The translations under genes and the position numbers were made by a program. This document shows, one piece after another, positions 1 to 6,966 of a stretch of DNA of 40,828 bases. The notes under the pieces were generated by a model. The model was not told the DNA's origin. It ran no database searches and saw only the letters and a program-made list of their open reading frames with translations. Source of the stretch: Gammaproteobacteria bacterium (lineage in GTDB: Bacteria > Pseudomonadota > Gammaproteobacteria > Pseudomonadales > Azotimanducaceae); the NCBI GenBank assembly GCA_028821515.1, contig JAPPGA010000057.1:1-40828 (forward strand), written 5' to 3'. Each line of letters begins with the position of its first letter. Position 1 is the stretch's first letter.

Positions 1-61
1 CGCGGGTGGACCCTCCCCAAAGGCCCATTACTGGGAATTACAACAGACAAGCCTTTAGCCC

Positions 62-115
62 GGGAGTGCGAGGGTGTCCCTCGCAAGAGAAAGGGTGTTC
101 CCCGACCGCTGACGC
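62..115 (+). repeat. Dispersed hairpin repeat, copy 1
   Basis: A 54-base element built around a GCGAGGG/CCCTCGC hairpin (68-74 and 78-84 region) followed by a conserved tail reading CCGACCGC then GACGC. It aligns without gaps to a second copy on the opposite strand at 34165-34218, with roughly four fifths of positions identical and the hairpin fully preserved. It sits downstream of smpB in non-coding sequence. There is no run of T after the hairpin on either strand, so it is not a textbook terminator. Its family is unknown to me. Confidence 0.6.
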
Positions 116-201
116 GTAAGGAAGTGCTGGCATTTGCCCCGTCGCCGGATGCGTACTTCCATGCAAGCCACGGCTGCGCCTGCCGGCCCCATCTATGCGC
201 T

Positions 202-675
202 CTATGCGCTGCGTTTGAAGAGGCGCTCCTGCTGTCGTTTCCAATCCCGCTCCCTGACGGCGGCGCGCTTGTCGTGCTGTCGCTTGCCCTTGGCCAAGGC
301 TATACGGCATTTGACGCGCTGCTCCTTCCAGTAGAGGGAGGTCGCGATGCAGGTGAAGCCCTTCTGCGCCACGGCCACTGAAATCCGCGATATCTCCCTG
401 GCGTGGAGCAACAGCTTGCGATCCCGCGTGGGATTCGCCTCCACGTGCGTCGAGGCACTCGGAAGCGGGCGGATGTTCGCGCCGGCCAGCCAGCCCTCGC
501 CATCCCGAATCAGCACGTACGCGTCGGCGATCTGGGCCTCTCCCGCGCGCAGACTCTTCACCTCCCACCCGGTCAGAACCAGGCCCGCCTCGAAAGTCTC
601 GTGGATGTGATAGTCGAATCGCGCACGCCGGTTTCGCGCTATCGCGTTCGGCGTTTTTGTCACGTTTTTGGCCAC
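202..675 (-). CDS. smpB: SsrA-binding protein SmpB
   Basis: SmpB binds tmRNA and carries it to stalled ribosomes for trans-translation. The 157-residue product has the usual family length and features: an N-terminal stretch with [10 protein letters not shown], the barrel segment with [10 protein letters not shown], and a basic C-terminal tail ([13 protein letters not shown]) that enters the mRNA channel. I chose GTG at 675 because the product then begins V(M)AKNVTK, as in homologues; the frame stays open upstream to 840 but that part is not conserved and overlaps the divergent promoter of the next gene. The usual neighbour tmRNA gene is not visible in the 201 bases downstream. Function is confident by family similarity. 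Confidence 0.95.
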   Translation of the reverse strand: MAKNVTKTPNAIARNRRARFDYHIHETFEAGLVLTGWEVKSLRAGEAQIADAYVLIRDGEGWLAGANIRPLPSASTHVEANPTRDRKLLLHAREISRISVAVAQKGFTCIATSLYWKEQRVKCRIALAKGKRQHDKRAAVRERDWKRQQERLFKRSA

Positions 676-696
676 GCCGCGATCATAGCGCATAAT
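668..696 (+). promoter_or_regulatory. Sigma-70-like promoter of the symporter gene
   Basis: TTGGCC (668-673) and CATAAT (691-696) are separated by 17 bases, giving 4/6 and 5/6 matches to the -35 and -10 consensus. The -10 covers the upstream candidate ATG at 695, so that ATG could not be in the transcript; this supports ATG 725 as the start of the downstream gene. The element overlaps the first codons of divergent smpB. Confidence 0.5.
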
Positions 697-724
697 GCCG
701 AAACTACTTTCCGGGGCGAGCGCA

Positions 725-2101
725 ATGGCGGAATCCGACGTTTCGAGACATGGGATGTGGTCCAGCCGCACCCTGTTCATCCTGGCCGCCGTGGGTTCGG
801 CGGTCGGACTCGGCAACATCTGGCGGTTCCCGTACATCACCGGCGAGAACGGCGGCGGCGCGTTCGTGGTCGTCTACCTGCTATGCATCGCGGCGGTCGG
901 CATACCGGTCATGATGGCCGAGGTCTTGCTCGGCCGTCAGGGCCGCCAGAGCCCGATCAACACCATGCGCTCGCTGGCGCAGCAGAGCGAGGCCTGGCGA
1001 GGCTGGTCGCTGATCGGCTGGATGGGGGCGCTGGGAGGATTCCTCATTCTGTCGTACTACTCCGTGGTAGCGGGGTGGGCGCTGTATTACATCTATCTGC
1101 TGGCGAGTGGCACGTTCGTTGGAACAGAAGCCGCGGCTGCCGGCGCGGCGTTCGACGCGTTTCTCGCCAACCCCGGACTCCTGGTCGGTTTCCATACCCT
1201 GTTCATGGTCATCACTGTCTTTATCGTCGGCGCGGGGGTCGTAGCCGGCCTCGAGCGCGCGATCCGCTGGTTCATGCCCCTCCTGTTCGTGCTGCTCGGC
1301 GTGCTGCTGGTGTACGGCGCCACGTCGGGAGGCTTCGCCGCCGGGTTCAACTTCATGTTCAGCTGGAACTGGGAAAAGCTCACCGCCGATGGCGTGCTTG
1401 AAGCCCTCGGACATGCGTTCTTCACCCTGAGCGTGGGGATGGGCGCCATCATGGCGTACGGCTCCTACATGCCGAACAAGGCCTCCATCCCTTCGGCGGT
1501 GGTGATGATTGGCGTGCTCGACACGCTGGTCGCGATCGCCGCGGGCCTCGCCATCTTCGCCATCGTCTTCGCGAACGGCCTCGAACCGGGGCAGGGACCG
1601 GGCCTGTTGTTCGTAACCGTTCCGATCGCCTTCGGCAACATGGGGCTGGGCGTGCTGTTCGGCACACTGTTCTTCATTCTGGTCACCTTCGCGGCCATCA
1701 CTTCGGCGATCTCCATCATCGAACCGGCCATGGCGTTCGCCGTCGAGGAGTTCAAGGCAAGGCGCTGGCACGTCGCGCTCGTGCTCGGCCTGGTCTGCTG
1801 GATCCTGGGGCTCGGTACGGTGTTCTCGTTCAACGCGTGGGCCGATGTCCATGTCGTCGGGGAAATGACCTTCTTCGACTTCTTCGATTTCGTGACCCAG
1901 AAGGTCATGCTGCCGCTGGGCGGTCTCCTGATCGCGGTATTCGCCGCCTGGGTACTGCCAAAAGCGGTCGTGAAGGCCCAGCTCCGGCTGCCCGGAGGCA
2001 GGCCGGTCGAAGTGCTCTGGGAGGTTCTGATCAAGGTCGCAGCGCCCGTGGGCGTGCTCGCGGTGTTCGTATATACGCTCTACCACTTTTTCTTCCAGTA
2101 G
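725..2101 (+). CDS. Sodium-dependent symporter, neurotransmitter:sodium symporter (SNF) family
   Basis: A membrane transporter of the LeuT-fold SNF family, expected to import an amino acid or related solute with sodium across the inner membrane. The protein is 458 residues from ATG 725. It opens with the family hallmark of TM1, [14 protein letters not shown] followed by GENGGGAF, and has 11-12 hydrophobic helices in total. Helix 6 carries [17 protein letters not shown], the family substrate/sodium region. An alternative start at 695 lies inside the predicted -10 box and is rejected. The substrate cannot be read from sequence. The stop codon overlaps the GTG start of the next gene (TAGTG), indicating translational coupling with ratA. 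It separates smpB from ratA, which are often adjacent in gammaproteobacteria. Confidence 0.93.
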   Translation: MAESDVSRHGMWSSRTLFILAAVGSAVGLGNIWRFPYITGENGGGAFVVVYLLCIAAVGIPVMMAEVLLGRQGRQSPINTMRSLAQQSEAWRGWSLIGWMGALGGFLILSYYSVVAGWALYYIYLLASGTFVGTEAAAAGAAFDAFLANPGLLVGFHTLFMVITVFIVGAGVVAGLERAIRWFMPLLFVLLGVLLVYGATSGGFAAGFNFMFSWNWEKLTADGVLEALGHAFFTLSVGMGAIMAYGSYMPNKASIPSAVVMIGVLDTLVAIAAGLAIFAIVFANGLEPGQGPGLLFVTVPIAFGNMGLGVLFGTLFFILVTFAAITSAISIIEPAMAFAVEEFKARRWHVALVLGLVCWILGLGTVFSFNAWADVHVVGEMTFFDFFDFVTQKVMLPLGGLLIAVFAAWVLPKAVVKAQLRLPGGRPVEVLWEVLIKVAAPVGVLAVFVYTLYHFFFQ

Positions 2102-2535
2102 TGCACATCGAGCGGAGCGCCCTGCTGCCCTATCCCGCCGCCGAGGTCTACGCCCTCGTCAACGACATTGAGAGCTATCCGCAATACCTGAAGTGGTGCA
2201 AGGCCGCGAGGACTCTGGAGTCCGGTGATCACCTGGTGGTCGCCGAACTAACGCTGGCAGGCCGCGGCCTGAAGGAGACGCTGGTGACGCGCAACAGCCT
2301 CGTGCCCAACCACAGCATCTCGATGACACTGGCGCACGGACCGTTCAGGCACTTCTCCGGCACGTGGACATTCACGACGCTCGGCCCCGGATGCCGTGTC
2401 AGGCTGGCGTTGGAGTTCGAGCCGAAGCGCAGTTTCTTCACCGTGTTCGGCACCGCACACGTGCTGGGCAGGGTGGCCGATGAGACGCTCGACGGCTTCG
2501 TTCGACGTGCCCGCGAGGTGCTGAGTCCCGCGTGA
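2101..2535 (+). CDS. ratA: RatA-like START/polyketide-cyclase family protein
   Basis: A 144-residue single-domain protein of the START-like (coenzyme Q-binding COQ10/RatA) family. Members have been described as a ribosome-association toxin in E. coli and as ubiquinone-binding chaperones elsewhere, so the cellular role is uncertain. Diagnostic segments are the start SALLPYPAAEVYALVNDIE, then YPQYLKWCKA, and the C-terminal helix ending DGFVRRAREVL. GTG at 2101 overlaps the stop of the symporter gene by one base, and its own stop overlaps the GTG start of rnfH (GTGA). The ratA-rnfH pair is the classical gammaproteobacterial arrangement next to smpB and bamE. Confidence 0.9.
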   Translation: MHIERSALLPYPAAEVYALVNDIESYPQYLKWCKAARTLESGDHLVVAELTLAGRGLKETLVTRNSLVPNHSISMTLAHGPFRHFSGTWTFTTLGPGCRVRLALEFEPKRSFFTVFGTAHVLGRVADETLDGFVRRAREVLSPA

Positions 2536-2822
2536 ACATGCGCGTCGAAGTGGTCTACGCGTTCCCCCGGACCTGTTATTCCGTCGAAGTGGGAATCGAG
2601 GAAGGGGCTACGGTTGCGGACGCGGTGCGGGCAGCCATGGCGCTGGAACCGTTCAGGTCACTGCCCGCTTCGCGTCCGCCGCCCGATGCCAACAAGGTCG
2701 GCATCTTCGGCCGCGCGGTAGCACCCGACACAAGGGTCTCCGATGGCGATCGCGTGGAGCTCTACCGCGACCTAGCGCAGGACCCAAGGGAACTGCGGAG
2801 GGAGCGAGCCGGAACAAGCTGA
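2532..2822 (+). CDS. rnfH: RnfH family ubiquitin-like protein
   Basis: A 96-residue member of the RnfH (UPF0125) family, small beta-grasp proteins of unclear function that travel with ratA. The sequence shows the family pattern: an N-terminal strand RVEVVYAFP, the GATVADAVRAA helix, the KVGIFGRAV segment, and the closing GDRVELYRDL followed by a basic tail. Translation can begin at GTG 2532, which overlaps the ratA stop by four bases, or at ATG 2538 two codons later; the choice changes only two residues. Despite the name, no rnf electron-transport genes are nearby. Confidence 0.92.
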   Translation: MNMRVEVVYAFPRTCYSVEVGIEEGATVADAVRAAMALEPFRSLPASRPPPDANKVGIFGRAVAPDTRVSDGDRVELYRDLAQDPRELRRERAGTS

Positions 2823-2828
2823 CCGGTA

Positions 2829-2856
2829 GACCCGGCGCCGGCCTGGCGTGCGGGTC
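2829..2856. terminator. Possible bidirectional terminator between rnfH and bamE
   Basis: GACCCG (2829-2834) pairs with CGGGTC (2851-2856), with an inner CGCC/GGCG pairing. The hairpin lies between the convergent ends of rnfH (2822) and bamE (2864). No T-run follows on either strand, so function as an intrinsic terminator is only suggested by position. Confidence 0.35.
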
Positions 2857-2863
2857 CGCCCGC

Positions 2864-3208
2864 CTACTCGGGCTTTCTGGCGGACGATGGGACCATGTCG
2901 CCCGTGATGTAGGTCAGAACGTCGTTCTTGAAGAACAGGGAGACCAGCATGCGGGATTGAAACGTGTCCGGCACGTCGATCGTATACACGTAGTCCCAGC
3001 GGTCATCGTCGAAGGTATTGCGCAGCACCGGCTCGCCCATGATGTAAGCCACCTGTTCCCGCGTGATCCCGGGTTTCAGTTGATCCACCATGGTCTGGGT
3101 GATGATGTTGCCCTGCTGTATGGCCACGCGGTGGACCCCGCAACCGTTCAGGAGAAGCGGGGCCAGCAACGTCAAACTTCCGACACTGCGGAGGAACCTG
3201 GATGACAT
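2864..3208 (-). CDS. bamE: Outer-membrane assembly lipoprotein BamE (SmpA/OmlA)
   Basis: A lipoprotein component of the BAM complex, which folds beta-barrel proteins into the outer membrane. The 114-residue product has a lipoprotein signal peptide ending in the lipobox LNGC, with Cys23 as the lipidated residue. The mature part contains the family core: QGNIITQTMVDQLKPGITR, YIMGEPVL, and WDYVYTID. Length matches the family. In many gammaproteobacteria bamE is next to or divergent from fur; here fur is absent and recN lies directly upstream on the same strand, with a strong hairpin between them. Confidence 0.93.
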   Translation of the reverse strand: MSSRFLRSVGSLTLLAPLLLNGCGVHRVAIQQGNIITQTMVDQLKPGITREQVAYIMGEPVLRNTFDDDRWDYVYTIDVPDTFQSRMLVSLFFKNDVLTYITGDMVPSSARKPE

Positions 3209-3278
3209 GGCCGCATACTAAAGCGCCGTCAATGCAGAATCCACGGATCTCTTCGTTCCATCCGCCTGGCCGCTACAC

Positions 3279-3300
3279 GCGTTCCCGCCGCCGGGAACGC
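3279..3300 (-). terminator. Hairpin downstream of recN, probable terminator
   Basis: GCGTTCCC (3279-3286) and GGGAACGC (3293-3300) form a perfect 8-bp stem with a 6-base GC-rich loop, five bases beyond the recN stop codon. There is no T-run, but position and stem strength fit a transcription end or mRNA-stabilising structure for recN. Confidence 0.5.
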
Positions 3301-3304
3301 GGCA

Positions 3305-4957
3305 TCAGGACGGCTGTCCGCCGGCCAGGAGCGTCTGGGCGTACGCCCGCGTCTCGCTCGTAATCTGCTGTCCCGCCAGCATCCGCGCCAGTTCATCCAC
3401 ACGTTCAAGGTCGTCGAGCACTTCGATGACGGTGTCGTCGGTGGAGGTCTTCGTGACCCTCAAGTGTGCATCCCCAAGCGCAGCCACCTGGGGCGCGTGA
3501 GTCACACAGATGACCTGGGTGTGTTTCGCGAGGCGGCGCAACAGGCGCCCGAGCACGTCCGCCGTGGTGCCGCCGATGCCGACATCCGCTTCGTCGAGCA
3601 CGAGACACGGCAGGTCTGAACTCGCTGCGGCCACCACGCACACCGCAAGGCTGATTCGCGCCAGCTCGCCGCCGGAAGCGATGGCCCCGAGCAGCCCCGG
3701 GGGAAACCTGGGACTCGAGGTGAACAGGAAGTCGACGGTCTCGAGCCCCCGCTCGTTTTCGGCCGGCGTGAACTCGATGGACAGGGCCGCCTGGCCGAAG
3801 CCGAGTTCTGCCAGCGCCGAAGTGACCGCCTTCTCGAAGCGCCGGGCAGCGACGGCACGTGCCTCGGAGAGATTCGCTGCCGCGTCACGGTACTTCTGTT
3901 CCCTGGCTTCGCAGGTCTCTCTCAATTCCCGGACCCGGGATTCATCGACTTCGAGCGACTGAAGTTCCGCCGCGACCTCCTTCGTGTGGGCGGCGAGTTG
4001 CGTCGCGCTGACGCGATGCTTGCGTGCGGCATCGTGTATGGCCTCGAGCCGCTCCTCGACCTCCTTCAGCGCCTCCGGATCGACCGGAACCGCTTCGAAA
4101 TACGCGCGTAGCGCCGACAGGCCTTCTTCGGCCTCGATGCGCCCCGCCTCCATGTGCTGCCGGGCCGCTTTCAATGCCGAGTGATCGTCGTCGATGTCCT
4201 CGAGGTCGGCATGGATGCGCGAGAGTTGGGACAGCAACTGCTCATCGAGCGTTTCCGCGTGGGTTCCGACGACGAACTGAATGTCCGTCGCGGACGACAG
4301 GCGCTTGTGCCGCTGGGTCAGCGCCTCCACCTCCCCTTCATCCACCGCCAGTACCCCGAGTTCGTCCAGTTGGTATCGCAGCAGGTCCATGCGTTCGCGG
4401 GTCGATCGCGTCCGCTGCTCCAGTTCTTGAAGCTCCGACCGCTGGGCCTGCCAATCGGCATGGCAAACGCGCACGGTGTCCGTAATGTCGGACGGGACAC
4501 CGAAGTCGTCGAGCAGTTTGAGCTGGGTGGAACGTTCCAGCAGTGAACGGTGCTGATTCTGCGCGTAAACGTCGACCAGCGGTGCGCACAGTGCCTGCAG
4601 GGCTGAGACATTGACCGGCGTGCCGTTAATGAAGGCACGCGAGCGCCCGGCAGCGGTACCGACGCGACGGACCAGGCAATGGTGGGGTTCCGTATCGTCT
4701 TCCAGGGCGCGTTCGGCGATGTACTCCCGGGCCTCGTCGCGTCCGTCCAGGTGAAATTCCGCAGTCACCTCGGTACTCGAAGCGCCGGGACGCACGGTCG
4801 TCCGGTCGGCGCGGGCGCCAAGCACGAGGCCGAGGGCGTGCAGCAATATCGATTTGCCCGCGCCTGACTCGCCGGTGATGACCGTGAGCCCCGGGCCAAA
4901 CTCGATGTCGAGGCTCTCGACCAGGGCGAAGTTCCTGACCGTAAGTTGCTTCAGCAT
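3305..4957 (-). CDS. recN: DNA repair protein RecN
   Basis: RecN is an SMC-like ATPase acting in recombinational repair of double-strand breaks. The 550-residue product has Walker A GESGAGKS near the N-terminus (residues 29-36), a long central coiled coil with a hinge, an ABC-type signature segment (ASGGELARISLA), and Walker B LVLDEADVGIGG near the C-terminus. I place the start at ATG 4957 (MLKQLTVRNFALVE), which matches RecN family N-termini; the frame is open for 31 more codons without family similarity. The gene diverges from hrcA. The leader contains nested palindromes (4970-4993), but I see no convincing LexA box of the CTGT-N8-ACAG type. Confidence 0.95.
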   Translation of the reverse strand: MLKQLTVRNFALVESLDIEFGPGLTVITGESGAGKSILLHALGLVLGARADRTTVRPGASSTEVTAEFHLDGRDEAREYIAERALEDDTEPHHCLVRRVGTAAGRSRAFINGTPVNVSALQALCAPLVDVYAQNQHRSLLERSTQLKLLDDFGVPSDITDTVRVCHADWQAQRSELQELEQRTRSTRERMDLLRYQLDELGVLAVDEGEVEALTQRHKRLSSATDIQFVVGTHAETLDEQLLSQLSRIHADLEDIDDDHSALKAARQHMEAGRIEAEEGLSALRAYFEAVPVDPEALKEVEERLEAIHDAARKHRVSATQLAAHTKEVAAELQSLEVDESRVRELRETCEAREQKYRDAAANLSEARAVAARRFEKAVTSALAELGFGQAALSIEFTPAENERGLETVDFLFTSSPRFPPGLLGAIASGGELARISLAVCVVAAASSDLPCLVLDEADVGIGGTTADVLGRLLRRLAKHTQVICVTHAPQVAALGDAHLRVTKTSTDDTVIEVLDDLERVDELARMLAGQQITSETRAYAQTLLAGGQPS

Positions 4958-4969
4958 TGTCCTTGTGAT

Positions 4970-4993
4970 CGGCACTACGTGCCGTACTACGGC
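4970..4993. promoter_or_regulatory. Nested palindromes in the recN leader
   Basis: CGGCAC-TAC-GTGCCG (4970-4984) and GCCGTA-C-TACGGC (4981-4993) are two overlapping perfect inverted repeats, 13-36 bases upstream of the recN start. They can form mutually exclusive hairpins or serve as a dimeric operator. A possible recN promoter lies upstream: TTGTGG and GATACT on the minus strand with 16-base spacing. The binding factor is unknown. Confidence 0.4.
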
Positions 4994-5122
4994 GCAGTCT
5001 GCTAGAGTATCGCCGACGGGGCTGGCGCCACAAAGCGGGGAAGAGGACACGATTCTTCAGGGTGGCCCGTAGTCCCCGCAGTTATGGTTGTTTTGCAGGG
5101 AGCGGCGGCTCGGTGAGGCTCG

Positions 5123-6169
5123 ATGAATAGCCGGGAAGATCGGTTCGCGGATCGCACGCAGCGCCTGTTCAAGCTCTTGGTCGAGCACTATCTGAACGAC
5201 GGCGCGCCAGTCGCGTCGAGGCGCCTCGCCTCCCATGTCGACGTGAGTTCGGCCACGGTCCGCAGCATCATGGCGGACCTCGAAGCCCGCGGACTCATTG
5301 TTTCTCCGCATACCTCGGCGGGGAGGGTGCCGACCGACCGGGGGCTGCGCCTGTTCGTCGACAGCCTGATCTCGGTCCAGCCACTGGATACGCGAAGCGT
5401 CCGACACCTCCGCTCGGAACTGAACCCGGACCTTTCGACGGACGAACTCGTCTCAACCGCATCCGAGATGCTCTCCGAGATCACCCGTATGGCCGGCCTG
5501 GTCACGATGCCGAAGCCGGAGCCGGAACAGATCGCCCTGCGGCAGGTCGAGTTCCTGCGCCTGTCGGGCAACCGCGTGCTGGCGATCCTCGTCGTCGACG
5601 AACGCGAAGTGCAGAACCGGGTCATCCACACCGACCGGGAATACGACGAGAGCGAATTGCACCAGGCCGCCGAGTACATCAACAGGCGCTACCACGGCAA
5701 GACGTTGTCCGAAGTCCGCAGCGGATTGGTGGACGACATGCGCGCCGACCGGGACCGCCTGGACCGACTCATGCAGACCGCCATCGATGTGGCTTCGAAG
5801 ACATTCGCCGAAGATCAGCGCCCGTCAAGGCCATACGTGGTCAGCGGGGAATCCAACCTCGTCGATGCGCTAACGAATACGCAGACGGTCCGTGACCTTT
5901 TCGATGCATTCGCGCAGAAGAGCGCGATCATCCACCTCCTGGACCGGTGCCTCCACACGGAGGGCATCCAGCTCTTCATCGGTGCCGAATCGGGCAACCG
6001 GATGTTCGAAGAATGCAGCCTGATCACGGCACGCTACGAGGTCAATGGCGAGGTTGCCGGCGTGCTCGGCGTGATCGGCCCGACCCGGATGGCGTACCAG
6101 AAGGTCATTCCGATCGTCGATGTAACGGCTCGGATGCTCGGCTCGGCAATGACCGCCAGCCGCGCTTGA
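5123..6169 (+). CDS. hrcA: Heat-inducible transcription repressor HrcA
   Basis: HrcA represses class I heat-shock genes by binding CIRCE elements and is refolded by GroEL. The protein is 348 residues, the family norm. Its N-terminal winged helix-turn-helix contains SSATVRSIMADLEARGLI and SPHTSAGRVPTD, both strongly conserved. The C-terminal half has the GAF-like domain ending with GVIGPTRMAYQKVIPIVD. It leads the hrcA-grpE-dnaK-dnaJ operon. I see no CIRCE element (TTAGCACTC-N9-GAGTGCTAA) in its upstream region or elsewhere in the window, so its target, usually groESL, is presumably outside. Confidence 0.95.
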   Translation: MNSREDRFADRTQRLFKLLVEHYLNDGAPVASRRLASHVDVSSATVRSIMADLEARGLIVSPHTSAGRVPTDRGLRLFVDSLISVQPLDTRSVRHLRSELNPDLSTDELVSTASEMLSEITRMAGLVTMPKPEPEQIALRQVEFLRLSGNRVLAILVVDEREVQNRVIHTDREYDESELHQAAEYINRRYHGKTLSEVRSGLVDDMRADRDRLDRLMQTAIDVASKTFAEDQRPSRPYVVSGESNLVDALTNTQTVRDLFDAFAQKSAIIHLLDRCLHTEGIQLFIGAESGNRMFEECSLITARYEVNGEVAGVLGVIGPTRMAYQKVIPIVDVTARMLGSAMTASRA

Positions 6170-6193
6170 ATTCCGTCACGTCCGCCCATATAA
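6165..6193 (+). promoter_or_regulatory. Sigma-32 heat-shock promoter of grpE-dnaK-dnaJ
   Basis: CTTGAA (6165-6170) is followed after 14 bases by CCCATATAA (6185-6193), a close match to the RpoH consensus CTTGAAA-N13/14-CCCCATNT. The -35 box contains the hrcA stop codon. Transcription would start about 25 bases upstream of the grpE ATG. Confidence 0.75.
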
Positions 6194-6223
6194 GCCCCGC
6201 CTGACGCATTGCGAGGCATTTCC

Positions 6224-6889
6224 ATGCCGGAACAGAACGCAGGCAACGACGCGAATCCGTCGGAGGACGAGCAGTCGGCAGCCACGGAGGACGCCGCTTC
6301 GAAGACGGCCGAATCCGAGCAGGACGAGCAGGACGAACAGGCCGTCGCCGCAGAGGCCGAGCCGCCACAGGCATCGGATGGAGATGGTGCCGACGGCGAC
6401 GAGGCCGAAGAGAAAAGCCTCGAAACGCTGATAGAAGCCGTGGCGACGCTCGAGCAGGACCTCGCCGACGCGAGGGATCAGGTCCTGCGCGCGCGTGCCG
6501 AAGAAGAGAACACCCGCCGGCGCACCGCGCGGGAAGCGGAAAACGCCCGGAAATTCGCGCTTGAGAAGTTCGCCACCGAACTCCTGCCCGTCATCGACAA
6601 TTTCGAGCGTGCGGTCGAAGCCGCCGACGACGATTCGGCCGTCCGCGAGGGCCTCGATCTCTCCATGAAGCTCCTCGCAGGCGTACTGGAGAAGGCCGGC
6701 ATCGAGGTGGTGGATCCTATCGGCGAACCCTTCGATCCCACGTACCACGAAGCGATAGCAACCGTCGACAACCCGGACGCGGAGCCGGGATCGGTGACGG
6801 AAGTGATCCAGAAGGGCTATGTCCTGAGCGGTCGCCTGTTGCGGGCCGCCATGGTGCTCGTGGCAAAACGCGGGGCAGAGAAGGGTTGA
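6224..6889 (+). CDS. grpE: Nucleotide exchange factor GrpE
   Basis: GrpE exchanges ADP for ATP on DnaK. The 221-residue product has a long acidic, disordered N-terminal segment (about residues 1-65, rich in Glu, Asp and Ala), then a dimeric coiled coil, and the C-terminal beta domain with the signature ending VIQKGYVLSGRLLRAAMVLV. The start is ATG 6224, preceded by GCGAGG seven bases upstream; TTG at 6209 is a weaker alternative. It lies just downstream of the sigma-32 promoter and upstream of dnaK. The acidic leader is longer than in E. coli GrpE (197 residues). Confidence 0.96.
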   Translation: MPEQNAGNDANPSEDEQSAATEDAASKTAESEQDEQDEQAVAAEAEPPQASDGDGADGDEAEEKSLETLIEAVATLEQDLADARDQVLRARAEEENTRRRTAREAENARKFALEKFATELLPVIDNFERAVEAADDDSAVREGLDLSMKLLAGVLEKAGIEVVDPIGEPFDPTYHEAIATVDNPDAEPGSVTEVIQKGYVLSGRLLRAAMVLVAKRGAEKG

Positions 6890-6892
6890 AAC

Positions 6893-6907
6893 GGCCCGCT
6901 AAGGGCC
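6893..6907 (+). other. Short hairpin between grpE and dnaK
   Basis: GGCCC-GCTAA-GGGCC is a perfect 5-bp stem immediately after the grpE stop. It lacks a T-run and lies inside the operon, so it more likely marks mRNA processing or partial attenuation than termination. Confidence 0.3.
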
Positions 6908-6966
6908 AATATTGAATAGTTACGGCAGTACGCAGCGCCTCGTCCGGCGCAATGAGAGGACCTGAA

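Noticed and set aside
1-201. tmRNA (ssrA) gene next to smpB
   Set aside because: No tmRNA 5' or 3' end signature (GGGG...GGATTCGAC or the TTCGA-containing T arm with CCA) is visible on either strand.
403-1401. Long plus-strand frame across smpB and the symporter gene
   Set aside because: Arg-rich shadow of the symporter frame and antisense to smpB; no family similarity.
881-2086. Long minus-strand frame opposite the symporter gene
   Set aside because: Charged, His/Arg/Glu-rich antisense shadow of a membrane protein gene.
4958-5122. CIRCE element before hrcA
   Set aside because: No TTAGCACTC-N9-GAGTGCTAA or close variant found.
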